NCBI GenBank assembly: GCA_044433365.1
Contig: JAWXTR010000037.1
Coordinates: forward strand, 1 to 25,326
Length of the DNA stretch: 25,326 nucleotides
Origin: CAMQVM01 sp044433365
GTDB taxonomy: Bacteria > Bacteroidota > Bacteroidia > Bacteroidales > Rikenellaceae
Direction: 5' to 3'
Shown: positions 7,164 to 15,283 of the stretch, in pieces
How positions within the stretch are numbered: position 1 is the stretch's first letter
Layout of the letters: each line of letters opens with the position of its first letter
Translations under genes and position numbers: made by a program
Notes under the pieces: generated by a model
Told to the model about the DNA's origin: nothing
The model's input: the letters and a program-made list of their open reading frames with translations, nothing else
Database searches by the model: none

Positions 7164-7352
7164 TTAATTTTGTTTTTGGCTCAAAACAGTAAGCATGCGT
7201 GCTATATTTCTGCGAGCTTTTCTAATTGTGGTTGAGTTCTCTACCGGTGACACCGAGTGGTTTAACTTCAAAGAGTTGAGATTAGCTTTCTCTGCCTCTA
7301 TCCTCTCTTTAAGATCTTGAACCGATAGCTCTTTTATCTCTTGTACTTTCAT
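7164..7352 (-). CDS. rpmC: 50S ribosomal protein L29
   Basis: L29 is a small helical protein beside the polypeptide exit tunnel, next to the docking site for trigger factor and SRP. The 62-residue sequence MKVQEIKELSVQDLKERIEA and the ending SVSPVENSTTIRKARRNIARMLTVLSQKQN are typical two-helix L29 features. It is 12 bases downstream of rplP and 13 bases upstream of rpsQ. Confidence 0.97.
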   Translation of the reverse strand: MKVQEIKELSVQDLKERIEAEKANLNSLKLNHSVSPVENSTTIRKARRNIARMLTVLSQKQN

Positions 7353-7364
7353 AAAATTCTATTA

Positions 7365-7793
7365 CTAATTTGAGGAATCTGTATAATCTCTTCTTACCAT
7401 GAATTTCGTAATGATAGGCAATTTTTGTGCTCCTAGACGAAGCGCCTCTTTTGCGATATCCATTGGTACACCTTCGATTTCAATTAAGATACGACCAGGA
7501 GTTACTGGAGCAACAAAGCCTTCTGGAGAACCCTTACCCTTACCCATACGTACCTCTGCAGGTTTCTTTGTAATAGGTTTATCTGGGAAGATTCTGATCC
7601 ATAATTGACCTTCACGCTTCATGTAACGTACAATTGCCTGACGTGCTGCCTCAATTTGACGACCTGTAATCCAAGCCGAGTCGAGTGCTTTTAAACCAAA
7701 TGAGCCAAAAGCCAATTGGTTGCCTCGCTGAGCCAGACCTTTCATGCGTCCCTTTTGTACTCTTCTGAATTTTGTCTTTTTTGGCTGTAACAT
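7365..7793 (-). CDS. rplP: 50S ribosomal protein L16
   Basis: L16 lies near the peptidyl transferase centre and the A-site tRNA elbow. The 142-residue protein starts MLQPKKTKFRRVQKGRMKG. It carries the signature QLAFGSFGLKALDSAWITGRQIEAARQAI and MGKGKGSPEGFVAPVTPGRILIEIEGV. Length matches the family. It lies 23 bases downstream of rpsC. A 69-codon plus-strand frame over this gene is only its complement. Confidence 0.98.
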   Translation of the reverse strand: MLQPKKTKFRRVQKGRMKGLAQRGNQLAFGSFGLKALDSAWITGRQIEAARQAIVRYMKREGQLWIRIFPDKPITKKPAEVRMGKGKGSPEGFVAPVTPGRILIEIEGVPMDIAKEALRLGAQKLPIITKFMVRRDYTDSSN

Positions 7794-7816
7794 GACTTTT
7801 TATTTTTTAAATCTGA

Positions 7817-8578
7817 CTACTTGTTATTTCTTTTTACACCGCCACGACGAGGTTTTTTTCTATCACCTCTTTCACCACGATCACGACGTGGTGCTTGTGC
7901 TGCTTGTGCAGATAGTGCGTTAACACCTGAGATAGGAGATAAATCACGCTTACCATAAACCTCACCGTTACAGATCCAAACTTTGATACCTAGTAGACCT
8001 ACTTTAGTAAGTGCCTCAGCTAGGTTATAATCAACGTCTGCACGGAAAGTATGAAGTGGAATACGTCCCTCTTTATAAGTTTCGCTACGTGCCATCTCTG
8101 CTCCACCTACACGTCCAGATACCATAACTTTGATACCTTCAGCACCCATGCGCATTGTAGAAGCAATAGTTGTTTTTACTGCACGACGATAAGAGATACG
8201 ACCTTCAATTTGGCGAGCAATGTTATTACTTACAATTACAGCATCCAATTCTGGACGTTTAACCTCAAAAATGTTGATTTGAACATCTTTACCTGTAAGT
8301 TTTTTTAACTCCTCTTTTAGTTTGTCAACCTCTTGACCACCTTTACCGATAATAATACCAGGGCGAGCAGTGCTAATTGTAACAGTAACCAGTTTAAGAG
8401 TACGCTCAATTATAATTTTTGAAATGCTTGCTTTTGCTAAACGAGCATTAAGGTATTCACGGATTTTGTAATCCTGTACCAGTTTAGACGAAAGATCTTT
8501 TTTCGTTCCAAACCAAGAAGAATCCCATCCACGGATAATACCTAATCTATTTGCTATTGGATTAACTTTTTGTCCCAT
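7817..8578 (-). CDS. rpsC: 30S ribosomal protein S3
   Basis: S3 is part of the mRNA entry helicase of the small subunit and binds RNA through a KH type II domain. MGQKVNPIANRLGIIRGWDSSWFG is the family N-terminus, and the KH motif ARPGIIIGKGGQEVDKLKEEL is around residues 71-91. The C-terminal domain has GRVGGAEMARSETYKEGRIPLHTFRADVDY. At 253 residues it is longer than the E. coli protein (233). The difference is a low-complexity basic tail rich in Arg, Lys and Gly over about the last 25 residues, which I read as a lineage-specific rRNA-contacting extension. Confidence 0.98.
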   Translation of the reverse strand: MGQKVNPIANRLGIIRGWDSSWFGTKKDLSSKLVQDYKIREYLNARLAKASISKIIIERTLKLVTVTISTARPGIIIGKGGQEVDKLKEELKKLTGKDVQINIFEVKRPELDAVIVSNNIARQIEGRISYRRAVKTTIASTMRMGAEGIKVMVSGRVGGAEMARSETYKEGRIPLHTFRADVDYNLAEALTKVGLLGIKVWICNGEVYGKRDLSPISGVNALSAQAAQAPRRDRGERGDRKKPRRGGVKRNNK

Positions 8579-8583
8579 AGTGA

Positions 8584-8991
8584 TTATTCGTTTTTAGATG
8601 GTTTTTTATCTATGATGATAGTTACGTGGTTAGATCTTTTACGTATACGGTGTGCTCTACCTTGTGGAGCAGGCTGAATACGTTTAATCATTCTTGCACT
8701 ATCAACGAAAATCTCTTTAACGCAAAGTTCAGTCTCTTCAAGACTTAACTCAGGGTTTTTTGCTTCCCAATTTGCGATAGCGGAACGTAGAAGTTTCTCT
8801 AATCTATTAGAAGCATCTTTTGTGCTATATTTTAAAATACCTAGAGCTTTGTTGATTTCAACACCTCTAATAATATCAGCAACAAGACGCATCTTTCGAG
8901 GAGATGTTGGGCAGTTTTTCAAAGCAGCAATAGCTATCTGCTTTTTCTCTGCCTTCGCTTTCTCAGCTCTTAATCTTTTTCTTGCACCCAT
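8584..8991 (-). CDS. rplV: 50S ribosomal protein L22
   Basis: L22 lines the exit tunnel with a long beta hairpin and can influence nascent-chain stalling and macrolide response. The 135-residue product has a basic N-terminal extension (MGARKRLRAEKAKAEKKQIA, about 20 residues). The conserved CPTSPRKMRLVADIIRGVEINKALGIL follows. The tunnel hairpin region has the signature KRIQPAPQGRAHRIRKRSNHVTIII near the C-terminus. It is 24 bases downstream of rpsS and 5 bases upstream of rpsC. Confidence 0.97.
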   Translation of the reverse strand: MGARKRLRAEKAKAEKKQIAIAALKNCPTSPRKMRLVADIIRGVEINKALGILKYSTKDASNRLEKLLRSAIANWEAKNPELSLEETELCVKEIFVDSARMIKRIQPAPQGRAHRIRKRSNHVTIIIDKKPSKNE

Positions 8992-9015
8992 TATTTAATG
9001 AATTTCTTATTTACA

Positions 9016-9285
9016 CTATTTTTTCTTGTTACCTCCGTGTCCACGGAAGTTTCTTGTTGGAGCAAACTCTCCTAATTTGTGGCCTACCATATTTTCGGTC
9101 ACATAAACAGGGATAAATTTGTTTCCGTTATGAACGGCAATTGTATTACCAACGAAGTCAGGAGAAATCATGCTGGCACGAGACCAAGTTTTAACTACGA
9201 TTTTCTTTCCTGAAGCATTCATAGCATCAATTCTCTTCTCCAATTTAGGCTCAATAAATGGGCCTTTTTTCAGTGATCTGCTCAT
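9016..9285 (-). CDS. rpsS: 30S ribosomal protein S19
   Basis: S19 sits in the small-subunit head and contacts the A-site finger bridge. The 89-residue sequence MSRSLKKGPFIEPKLEKRID is a classic S19 N-terminus. TWSRASMISPDFVGNTIAVHNGNKFIPVYVTENMVGHKLGEFAPTRNFRGH covers the remaining signature. Length is normal. It lies 21 bases downstream of rplB. Confidence 0.98.
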   Translation of the reverse strand: MSRSLKKGPFIEPKLEKRIDAMNASGKKIVVKTWSRASMISPDFVGNTIAVHNGNKFIPVYVTENMVGHKLGEFAPTRNFRGHGGNKKK

Positions 9286-9306
9286 TAGGCTAATGCTTTA
9301 ATTAAT

Positions 9307-10131
9307 TTACTTTTTCCTTTTTGAAATGATAAACTTCGAAGTTTGCTTCTTAGGATTACGAGTTTTGTAACCTTTAGCAAGCAAGCCTTTACGAGAACGT
9401 GGGTGTCCTCCTGATTGGCGACCTTCACCACCACCCATAGGGTGATCAACTGGGTTCATGGTAACACCACGGTTGTGTGGACGACGACCTAACCAACGAT
9501 GACGACCAGCTTTACCGCTGCTCTCAAGACTATGGTCTGGATTAGATACTGTACCTATCGTAGCACGACAAGCAACTAATACCATACGAGTTTCACCTGA
9601 AGGAAGTTTAATAATTGCATATTTGCCTTCACGAGCAAGAAGTTGAGCGTAAGAACCTGCACTACGCGCCATTACAGCACCAGCACCTGGATTTAGCTCG
9701 ATGTTGTGAATTGTTGTACCAAGTGGCATATCTGAAAGAGGCATACAGTTACCTAGTTCTGGAGCGATACCGCTACCACTTTGGACTGTCATACCAACTT
9801 TAAGATTGTGTGGAGCAACAATATAACGCTTCTCACCATCAGTGTAAATAACTAAAGCAATACGTGCAGAGCGGTTTGGATCATACTCGATCGTTTTAAC
9901 CGTTGCAGGGATGCCATCCTTGTCACGTTTGAAATCAATAAGACGATACATTCTCTTATGACCACCACCTAAGTAGCGCATTGTCATTTTACCAGAGTTA
10001 TTACGACCGCCTGAGCTCTTTAACGGAGCAAGTAAACTTTTCTCAGGTACTGAGCAAGTAATATCTTCACTTGTACCTATAATCTTATGTCTTTGACCCG
10101 GAGTTACGGGTTTGAACTTTTTAACTGCCAT
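9307..10131 (-). CDS. rplB: 50S ribosomal protein L2
   Basis: L2 is one of the largest and most conserved ribosomal proteins, needed for subunit joining and peptidyl transferase activity. The 274-residue product has MAVKKFKPVTPGQRHKIIGT at the start and the RNA-binding domain with GGGHKRMYRLIDFKR (about residues 55-69). The C-terminal signature NPVDHPMGGGEGRQSGGHPRSRKG includes the histidine important for activity. Length matches the family. It is 8 bases downstream of rplW. Confidence 0.99.
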   Translation of the reverse strand: MAVKKFKPVTPGQRHKIIGTSEDITCSVPEKSLLAPLKSSGGRNNSGKMTMRYLGGGHKRMYRLIDFKRDKDGIPATVKTIEYDPNRSARIALVIYTDGEKRYIVAPHNLKVGMTVQSGSGIAPELGNCMPLSDMPLGTTIHNIELNPGAGAVMARSAGSYAQLLAREGKYAIIKLPSGETRMVLVACRATIGTVSNPDHSLESSGKAGRHRWLGRRPHNRGVTMNPVDHPMGGGEGRQSGGHPRSRKGLLAKGYKTRNPKKQTSKFIISKRKK

Positions 10132-10139
10132 TATTTCTA

Positions 10140-10430
10140 CTAGATATTACTGTAAAAATCAATCTTATCACCATCTTTTAGAGTAACGTAAGCCTTTTTG
10201 ATGTTATTTTCACGACCTACTAAGTAACCAGACTTTGTAAAACGTCCTTTTACTTTACCCATATAATTAGCTGTATTTACATCTGTAACTACTACGTTAT
10301 ACATTTGCTCAACAGCTTGCTTAATTTGCAATTTATTAGCCCTGCGATCTACAATGAAACCAAAGCAGTTCATTGCTTCGCCCTGAGCGTTTAATTTCTC
10401 AGTTAGGATAGGCTTTTTTAATATTTCCAT
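10140..10430 (-). CDS. rplW: 50S ribosomal protein L23
   Basis: L23 is located at the tunnel exit and is the docking site for trigger factor and SRP. The 96-residue protein begins MEILKKPILTEKLNAQGE. It contains FIVDRRANKLQIKQAVEQMYNVVVTDVNTANYMGK (residues about 25-59), the family core. Length is normal for the bacterial family. It lies 16 bases downstream of rplD, in the standard rplC-D-W-B order. Confidence 0.97.
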   Translation of the reverse strand: MEILKKPILTEKLNAQGEAMNCFGFIVDRRANKLQIKQAVEQMYNVVVTDVNTANYMGKVKGRFTKSGYLVGRENNIKKAYVTLKDGDKIDFYSNI

Positions 10431-10446
10431 TGTCTAAAGTATAATT

Positions 10447-11076
10447 TTATAGTCCAAACATTTGATTAAGAAGCTCAATCGAACCTTCTGTTGCTAGAAC
10501 ACATTTAGCGTTCATTACATCATAAGTTGAAACGTTTGAAGCGTTCATAACCTTTACATTTTGTAAGTTACGAGCTGAAAGAACTACGTTTTTATCGTTG
10601 TTGTCGATTAAAAGAAGAACTTTTTTGTCGTTTAATCCAAGATTCTTTGCAACTGCGATAAACTCTTTAGTTTTAGGAGCTTCAAAAGTGAAGTTCTCAA
10701 CTACTGTAATCGCCTCTTGTTGTGCTTTATAAGAAAGAGCACCTTTACGAGCTAATTGTTTTAGTTTCTTGTTTAATTTGAAAGAGTAATCACGTGGAAC
10801 TGGTCCGAAAACTCTACCACCGCCTACAAACAATGGGTTTTTAATGCTACCTGCACGTGCTCCACCTGTACCTTTTTGCTTTTTCAACTTTCTAGTTGAA
10901 CCTGCTACTTCGTTACGTTGTTTTGCTTTGTGCGTACCTTGACGTTGTGCTGCAAGATATTGCTTAACATCCAAATAGATAGCGTGATCATTTGGTTCAA
11001 CGCCAAAGATAGCATCGTTTAAGATCACTTTCTTGCCAGTGTCTGCACCGGCGATACTTAATACTGCTAATTCCAT
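10447..11076 (-). CDS. rplD: 50S ribosomal protein L4
   Basis: L4 is an assembly initiator whose extended loop lines the exit tunnel; in E. coli it also represses the S10 operon. I place the start at the ATG ending at 11076 (MELAVLSIAGADTGKKV, 209 residues). A GTG one codon upstream overlaps the rplC stop and would add one residue. The tunnel loop signature KQRNEVAGSTRKLKKQKGTGGARAGSIKNPLFVGGGRVFGP is clear at about residues 53-94. The ending VLATEGSIELLNQMFGL is also family-like. Translation is probably coupled to rplC. Confidence 0.97.
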   Translation of the reverse strand: MELAVLSIAGADTGKKVILNDAIFGVEPNDHAIYLDVKQYLAAQRQGTHKAKQRNEVAGSTRKLKKQKGTGGARAGSIKNPLFVGGGRVFGPVPRDYSFKLNKKLKQLARKGALSYKAQQEAITVVENFTFEAPKTKEFIAVAKNLGLNDKKVLLLIDNNDKNVVLSARNLQNVKVMNASNVSTYDVMNAKCVLATEGSIELLNQMFGL

Positions 11077-11078
11077 CA

Positions 11079-11696
11079 CTATTTATTTATTACTAAGTAA
11101 GACCCTTTAGCTCCCGGAATCGACCCTTTTACAAGGATAAGGTTGTTCTCAGGAATTACTTTTAATACTTTTAGGTTAAGAATCTTAACCCTGTCTCCAC
11201 CTGTTCTACCAGCCATTCTCTTTCCTTTGAATACTCTCGAAGGATAAGAAGATGCACCTAGTGAACCTGGAGCACGAAGACGGTTGTGTTGACCATGAGT
11301 TTGGCCACCTACTCCACCAAAGCCGTGACGCTTAACAACACCTTGAAAGCCCTTACCTTTTGATACTCCGGTAACGTCTACCCAATCATCTTCGCTAAAG
11401 ATGTCGACAGTAACGGTGTCGCCAAGATTAAGCTCAGTTTCAAACCCGTCAAATTCGACAAGTTTGCGTTTTGGTGTAGTGTTCGCATTTGCGAAGTGAC
11501 CCATCATTGGTTTGCAAGTGTTCTTTTCCTTTTTTTCGTCATAGGCAAGTTGCACTGCTGAGTAAGTGTCTTTCTCAACAGTACGGATTTGCGTAACAAC
11601 ACAGGGACCTGCTTCGATGACAGTGCATGGAATATTTTTTCCCTCGGCACTGAAAACGGATGTCATTCCGATTTTTTTTCCAATTAGTCCTGACAT
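11079..11696 (-). CDS. rplC: 50S ribosomal protein L3 (first gene of this operon)
   Basis: L3 is an assembly-initiating large-subunit protein reaching the peptidyl transferase centre. The 205-residue product starts MSGLIGKKIGMTSVFSAEGKNIPCTVIEAGP. It has the signature GKGFQGVVKRHGFGGVGGQTHGQHNRLRAPGSLG and VFKGKRMAGRTG. Length is typical. It is the promoter-proximal gene: a good Bacteroidota promoter lies about 110 bases upstream and a hairpin sits in the leader. rpsJ, which usually precedes it, is absent from the adjacent DNA, where the next gene is an esterase ending at 12183. Confidence 0.98.
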   Translation of the reverse strand: MSGLIGKKIGMTSVFSAEGKNIPCTVIEAGPCVVTQIRTVEKDTYSAVQLAYDEKKEKNTCKPMMGHFANANTTPKRKLVEFDGFETELNLGDTVTVDIFSEDDWVDVTGVSKGKGFQGVVKRHGFGGVGGQTHGQHNRLRAPGSLGASSYPSRVFKGKRMAGRTGGDRVKILNLKVLKVIPENNLILVKGSIPGAKGSYLVINK

Positions 11697-11721
11697 TTTC
11701 TGTTCAGATAGTTTGATTATA

Positions 11722-11742
11722 AGAATCTGCTACTCAGATTCT
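11722..11742 (-). promoter_or_regulatory. Leader hairpin ahead of rplC
   Basis: AGAATCTG (11722-11729) and CAGATTCT (11735-11742) form a perfect 8-bp stem with a 5-base loop, 26 bases before the rplC start codon and inside the predicted 5' leader. L4 autoregulates S10 operons through leader RNA in enterobacteria. A comparable role here is inference from position only. Confidence 0.4.
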
Positions 11743-11806
11743 AAAATTAATAAAATATTTTCAATTTAACGAAGCGATAATTCATTACCCTCCGCTAAAC
11801 AGTGTG

Positions 11807-11837
11807 CAAAGGTAGTCATTATTTTTTAAATACAAAA
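11807..11837 (-). promoter_or_regulatory. Promoter of the rplC-to-secY ribosomal operon
   Basis: On the minus strand the -7 element is TACCTTTG (complement of 11807-11814) and the -33 element is TTTTG (complement of 11833-11837), with 18 bases between TTG and TA. This fits the Bacteroidota primary sigma consensus TTTG-N19-TAnnTTTG with a one-base-short spacer. It is the only strong match between the esterase gene and rplC. Confidence 0.7.
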
Positions 11838-12100
11838 CTTTTTTTGCATTAATTTACTGAAAAATCGAAAGTTAACCGTTTTTTTTCGTTTTTTTACCCT
11901 AAAAAGCGATTTTTTCTCTTTTTTTGCTAAGTGTGTATAAATCTGGATAATGGGGTTAATGTTAAAATTTAAGGACATTTGTTTGAAATTTCACTTCTTA
12001 TGAGGGTAAATAGGCTATAAATAGTTGGAAGTTAAGGAGAGAACGAAATTCTAATTTTATGATTTTACAAATAACTCTTGCTCTGAAAGAACGCAATCTA

Positions 12101-12143
12101 CAAAAAAGGCTAATTTACAAAATTACATTTGCAAATTAGCCTT
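12101..12143 (-). terminator. Intrinsic terminator after the SGNH hydrolase gene
   Basis: The arms AAGGCTAATTT (12106-12116) and AAATTAGCCTT (12133-12143) form an 11-bp stem. It is extended by CAAA/TTTG after one mismatch. In the minus-strand transcript it is followed directly by a T6 run (complement of 12102-12107). It lies 40 bases past the stop codon of the esterase gene and separates that operon from the ribosomal one. Confidence 0.8.
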
Positions 12144-12182
12144 ATTATTTTCAAATCATTTATTGGCATTTATAATTTATAA

Positions 12183-13934
12183 TTATAACGCCATCGACAA
12201 AGCAACAGCCTCATACCCTTCAGCATTAGGATGCAGACCATCCACAAATAGCTTTTCGTTGATTTTACCATCACTTTGAAGCAATCCTCTACCAACATCT
12301 TTATAACTAACATAGTTTAAAGATTTTGCAAGCGAAGCAATTTTAAGATTTAATGTTTTTACCCTACCCTCCAATCCTCTACGAGGAAGAACTCCTAGAA
12401 GTGTAATTTTAGATTTTGGTTGTCGAAAATTGATTGAAGATAGTAGTTGTTTTATTCCTTCTGTTATCTGCTCATCAGTATGCTTTAAACTAATATTATT
12501 AGTGCCAATTTTAATTATTATCTCCTCAAAATTTTGACCATCCAGCTCACCATGTTCTATACGCCAAATTACATTTTCGATTCTATCCCAACCAAAACCA
12601 AGATTTAGACAATCAGAGAAATGTTTATCCCAAAGCTCTGGTGCTCTTTGGATTCTAAAATCATCAACACCACCCCACTGGTGGACTATTGAGTTGCCTA
12701 TAAACGCTCTACGATACTTAATTGTATCTCTATTTATAGCCAAAATTTTCTCATGTCTATCTGTCCACTCGTAAGCCTTATAGTCACGACGTTGACGAGA
12801 AGAGTTAGTCGAAGAGTCACCCCAAGCGGTAAGATGAAGCACTTTTCTTAGCAATTTATTGTAGGCATCTGCATAATATCGCATACCATAATCGCTCGGA
12901 TGTATCCCCTCTACAGTTGCATCATTAGGCATATTTATATCTTTATATGTAAGGTGGTAAATATGCTCCACTCCCTCTAATTTTAGCTGATTATACGCCT
13001 CCAATTGAGCATGAAGAACACTAACCTCAAGATTTTCTTGACGTTTATACACTTTTGAATGTGGATAACCCAGATGGTCGGTCAGTACAATAGGTGTTGC
13101 AGGATGAGCTGAGCGAATTTTTTTCACCTGCTTAACAATCAATTTTGTAAGCTCGCCAGAGTAGACACTAGCAAGATTTGGCATACAATCGAGCACAAAA
13201 ACAGCAGCATCTATCTCACAAATCATATCTATAACGCCATCTTCGAGCTTTCCGTTACCTGCAAAACCAAAATTTAGCAGCGGCATATCAAGTTCACGAC
13301 TAACAATAGAGGTCCAAGCCATACCTGGACGAGAGGCAGCGGCACCATGAGTTATAGAGGTACCATAAACTACAATTGGCTTTTCGCTTCGAGGCTTTAT
13401 AAACTCAAAATTAGCAGTTGAGTCGACACCAATTTTTAGCCACTCCAAAGAGGTGCGTAAAGGAAGAAATAGGCGATATTCGTAGCCAGACGACTCACTT
13501 GATGACCTATAATTTATCTGCTGATAACTATAACTACACTGCTCATCGCTAATTTTATAGCTTGGAGCAAACCATAACGACTCACCCTCATTATCCATAC
13601 CGTATAGGTCGGCACCTAATGTTGAGGTTTGAGGTATATGGGGTGTTTTAAAATCTTTTCTGGAGATTTCATACTGAATTTCAATATTTTTTGAATTTGT
13701 ACGAAATAGTATCGACTCACCAGCACAATCCAGAGCTAAATCCCACACCGCTGGGCGCAAAGCCGCCTTAAATCGAAGCGGAACACGGTTATAGAAACCC
13801 TCTCGCTGCTCATTTTGCCAATATTGACCATCAACAGGGTTAAATTCAGCCTTTTGGGGGTCGAACCATATTGTTTGTGCAAAAACCAATTGAAATGGTA
13901 ATAATACAAGTAGTAAGTATATTAGTTTTTTCAT
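12183..13934 (-). CDS. Secreted double-domain SGNH/GDSL hydrolase (GxDLY type)
   Basis: This is probably an exported carbohydrate or lipid esterase. The 583-residue protein starts with a signal peptide (MKKLIYLLLVLLPFQLVFAQ). Residues about 25-180 form the beta-rich N-terminal module containing GADLYGMDN (108-114), the GxDLY motif. The first SGNH domain (about 185-370) has GTS (Ser193), GFAGNGK (223-229) and GIHP (His345), with Glu342 where Asp is common. The second SGNH domain (about 405-583) has GNS (Ser415), GTNN (477-480) and VDGLHP (Asp565, His568). Both domains appear catalytically competent. It ends the smpB operon, just after an AATTATR tract, and is followed by a strong terminator. 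The substrate is unknown. Confidence 0.88.
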   Translation of the reverse strand: MKKLIYLLLVLLPFQLVFAQTIWFDPQKAEFNPVDGQYWQNEQREGFYNRVPLRFKAALRPAVWDLALDCAGESILFRTNSKNIEIQYEISRKDFKTPHIPQTSTLGADLYGMDNEGESLWFAPSYKISDEQCSYSYQQINYRSSSESSGYEYRLFLPLRTSLEWLKIGVDSTANFEFIKPRSEKPIVVYGTSITHGAAASRPGMAWTSIVSRELDMPLLNFGFAGNGKLEDGVIDMICEIDAAVFVLDCMPNLASVYSGELTKLIVKQVKKIRSAHPATPIVLTDHLGYPHSKVYKRQENLEVSVLHAQLEAYNQLKLEGVEHIYHLTYKDINMPNDATVEGIHPSDYGMRYYADAYNKLLRKVLHLTAWGDSSTNSSRQRRDYKAYEWTDRHEKILAINRDTIKYRRAFIGNSIVHQWGGVDDFRIQRAPELWDKHFSDCLNLGFGWDRIENVIWRIEHGELDGQNFEEIIIKIGTNNISLKHTDEQITEGIKQLLSSINFRQPKSKITLLGVLPRRGLEGRVKTLNLKIASLAKSLNYVSYKDVGRGLLQSDGKINEKLFVDGLHPNAEGYEAVALSMAL

Positions 13935-13956
13935 ATTAAGAAAAGATAGAGGGATT

Positions 13957-13991
13957 AATTATAAATTATAAATTATGAATTATGAATTATA
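13957..13991. repeat. AATTATR heptamer tandem tract
   Basis: Five tandem heptamers (AATTATA, AATTATA, AATTATG, AATTATG, AATTATA) occupy the short spacer between the desulfidase-like gene and the esterase gene. The same heptamer recurs at 19068-19139, 23540-23577 and in looser form at 23832-23868. Confidence 0.7.
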
Positions 13992-13993
13992 AA

Positions 13994-15283
13994 TCATTTC
14001 GCCAACATTATATCCAACATAGTTTTATCAGCCTTATCCATACCCTCAGTACCAACATAGGCAAGATTTCGGATAGTTTTTTCAATATCTTTATCAATAA
14101 TGCCATCATTGTGCGAGATACAGACATCTTCGAGAGCGAGAACAGCCGACTGTATAGCCGAAGCAACCCCAGAGGATACCTTCAAAGCACATCCCACTTT
14201 CGCACCATCGCACACCATACCTGTCACATTGCCAATCATGTTTTTTATAGAGTAGGTAATCTGCTCATAACTGCCACCCATAAGGTAAACAACACCACAC
14301 GAAGCACCCGACGAGGCAACAACACAACCACAAAGGGCAGAAAGTCGACCGAGATACCCTTTTATATGAATTGCAACAAGATGGCTTATGGCAAGTGCAC
14401 GAGCCAACTCTTCGCTACTACTTCCAAGTTTTTTAGCAACTGCCACAACTGGTAAAGTTACTGTTATTCCTTGATTTCCACTACCAGAATTGCTCATAGC
14501 AGGCAAAATAGAACCAGCCATACGAGCATCCGAGGCTGCTGCCGAAAGCGACATAGCATAGCTCATCACTCCATCTCCAAAGATATATGAAAAACGGCTA
14601 TCTGCAACAGTTTTACCTACATTTAAACCATATTTTTTATTCAGTCCCTCCTCAGCAAGCGAGTAGTTCATCTCCCCAGATTTTAGAATAAATTCAATCT
14701 CCTCAAAAGGGATAGTTCGACCAAATTCAACTATTTTCTCAACTGTCAAATCTTTTGCAAGCTCTGCGCTAGGATCGGCTTTACCTGCACACACATTTTT
14801 TTGCTCATAGGCAAAAAGTGTCTCATCATTTAAAATAACTCTTGTCACTCTATCGTGGCAATCTTCTATAATTGCCACAGCTTTGCCCTTCTTACCCGTT
14901 ACAATTGCTTTGATATATAGTTTTTTATCACTTTGAGCAGCCGAAATTTTGACATCACTACTATCAATATATTTTTGAGCAGCAGCTACAGCCTTTTCAG
15001 ACACATCATGCAGTACCTCAAGACCATAGCAAGAGCGACCGCAAACAGCACCAAGTGCAGCAGCAATATCTAACCCAATAAGTGAAGTTCCAGGGATAGC
15101 AACTCCCATTCCATTTTTAAGAATATTTGCGCTTACCTCCACTTCGATATGCACAACATCATAATCTACAGTTTCAGTAGCTTTTGCAACTGCCAAAGCT
15201 ACGGCAATAGGTTCGGTACAACCAAGAGCTGGTGCAACTTCTCGATGCAGTAGCTCTAAGCAGATATTTTTATTATTTTCCAT
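13994..15283 (-). CDS. UPF0597 / L-cysteine desulfidase family protein (CyuA/YhaM-like)
   Basis: The family relates to the serine dehydratase alpha chain and includes [4Fe-4S] enzymes that split L-cysteine into pyruvate, ammonia and sulfide. At 429 residues it is full length (E. coli YhaM is about 436). Landmarks are ALGCTEPIAVAL (Cys22), SNSGSGNQGITVTLPV (about 265-279), LSALCGCVVASSGASCG (Cys318, 320, 329) and GMVCDGAKVGCALK (Cys358, Cys365). The spacing Cys22...318...358...365 matches, from memory, the catalytic and cluster cysteines of the archaeal enzyme, so activity is plausible. It overlaps the lipid kinase gene by 11 bases, implying coupled translation. A serine- or other deaminase role is the alternative. 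A plus-strand frame over this gene is a shadow. Confidence 0.88.
   Translation of the reverse strand: MENNKNICLELLHREVAPALGCTEPIAVALAVAKATETVDYDVVHIEVEVSANILKNGMGVAIPGTSLIGLDIAAALGAVCGRSCYGLEVLHDVSEKAVAAAQKYIDSSDVKISAAQSDKKLYIKAIVTGKKGKAVAIIEDCHDRVTRVILNDETLFAYEQKNVCAGKADPSAELAKDLTVEKIVEFGRTIPFEEIEFILKSGEMNYSLAEEGLNKKYGLNVGKTVADSRFSYIFGDGVMSYAMSLSAAASDARMAGSILPAMSNSGSGNQGITVTLPVVAVAKKLGSSSEELARALAISHLVAIHIKGYLGRLSALCGCVVASSGASCGVVYLMGGSYEQITYSIKNMIGNVTGMVCDGAKVGCALKVSSGVASAIQSAVLALEDVCISHNDGIIDKDIEKTIRNLAYVGTEGMDKADKTMLDIMLAK

Larger units (their letters stand above)
11697..12100. other. Leader and promoter region of the ribosomal operon, otherwise gene-free
   Basis: This stretch holds the operon promoter (11807-11837) and a leader of roughly 100 bases with one hairpin (11722-11742). 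Beyond it are about 260 bases of AT-rich DNA with several poly-T runs (11838-12100). I found no gene in it on either strand and no remnant of rpsJ. Confidence 0.6.

Noticed and set aside
13982..14455. Plus-strand open frame of 157 codons
   Set aside because: It lies entirely over the conserved desulfidase-family gene and has a low-complexity, family-less translation.
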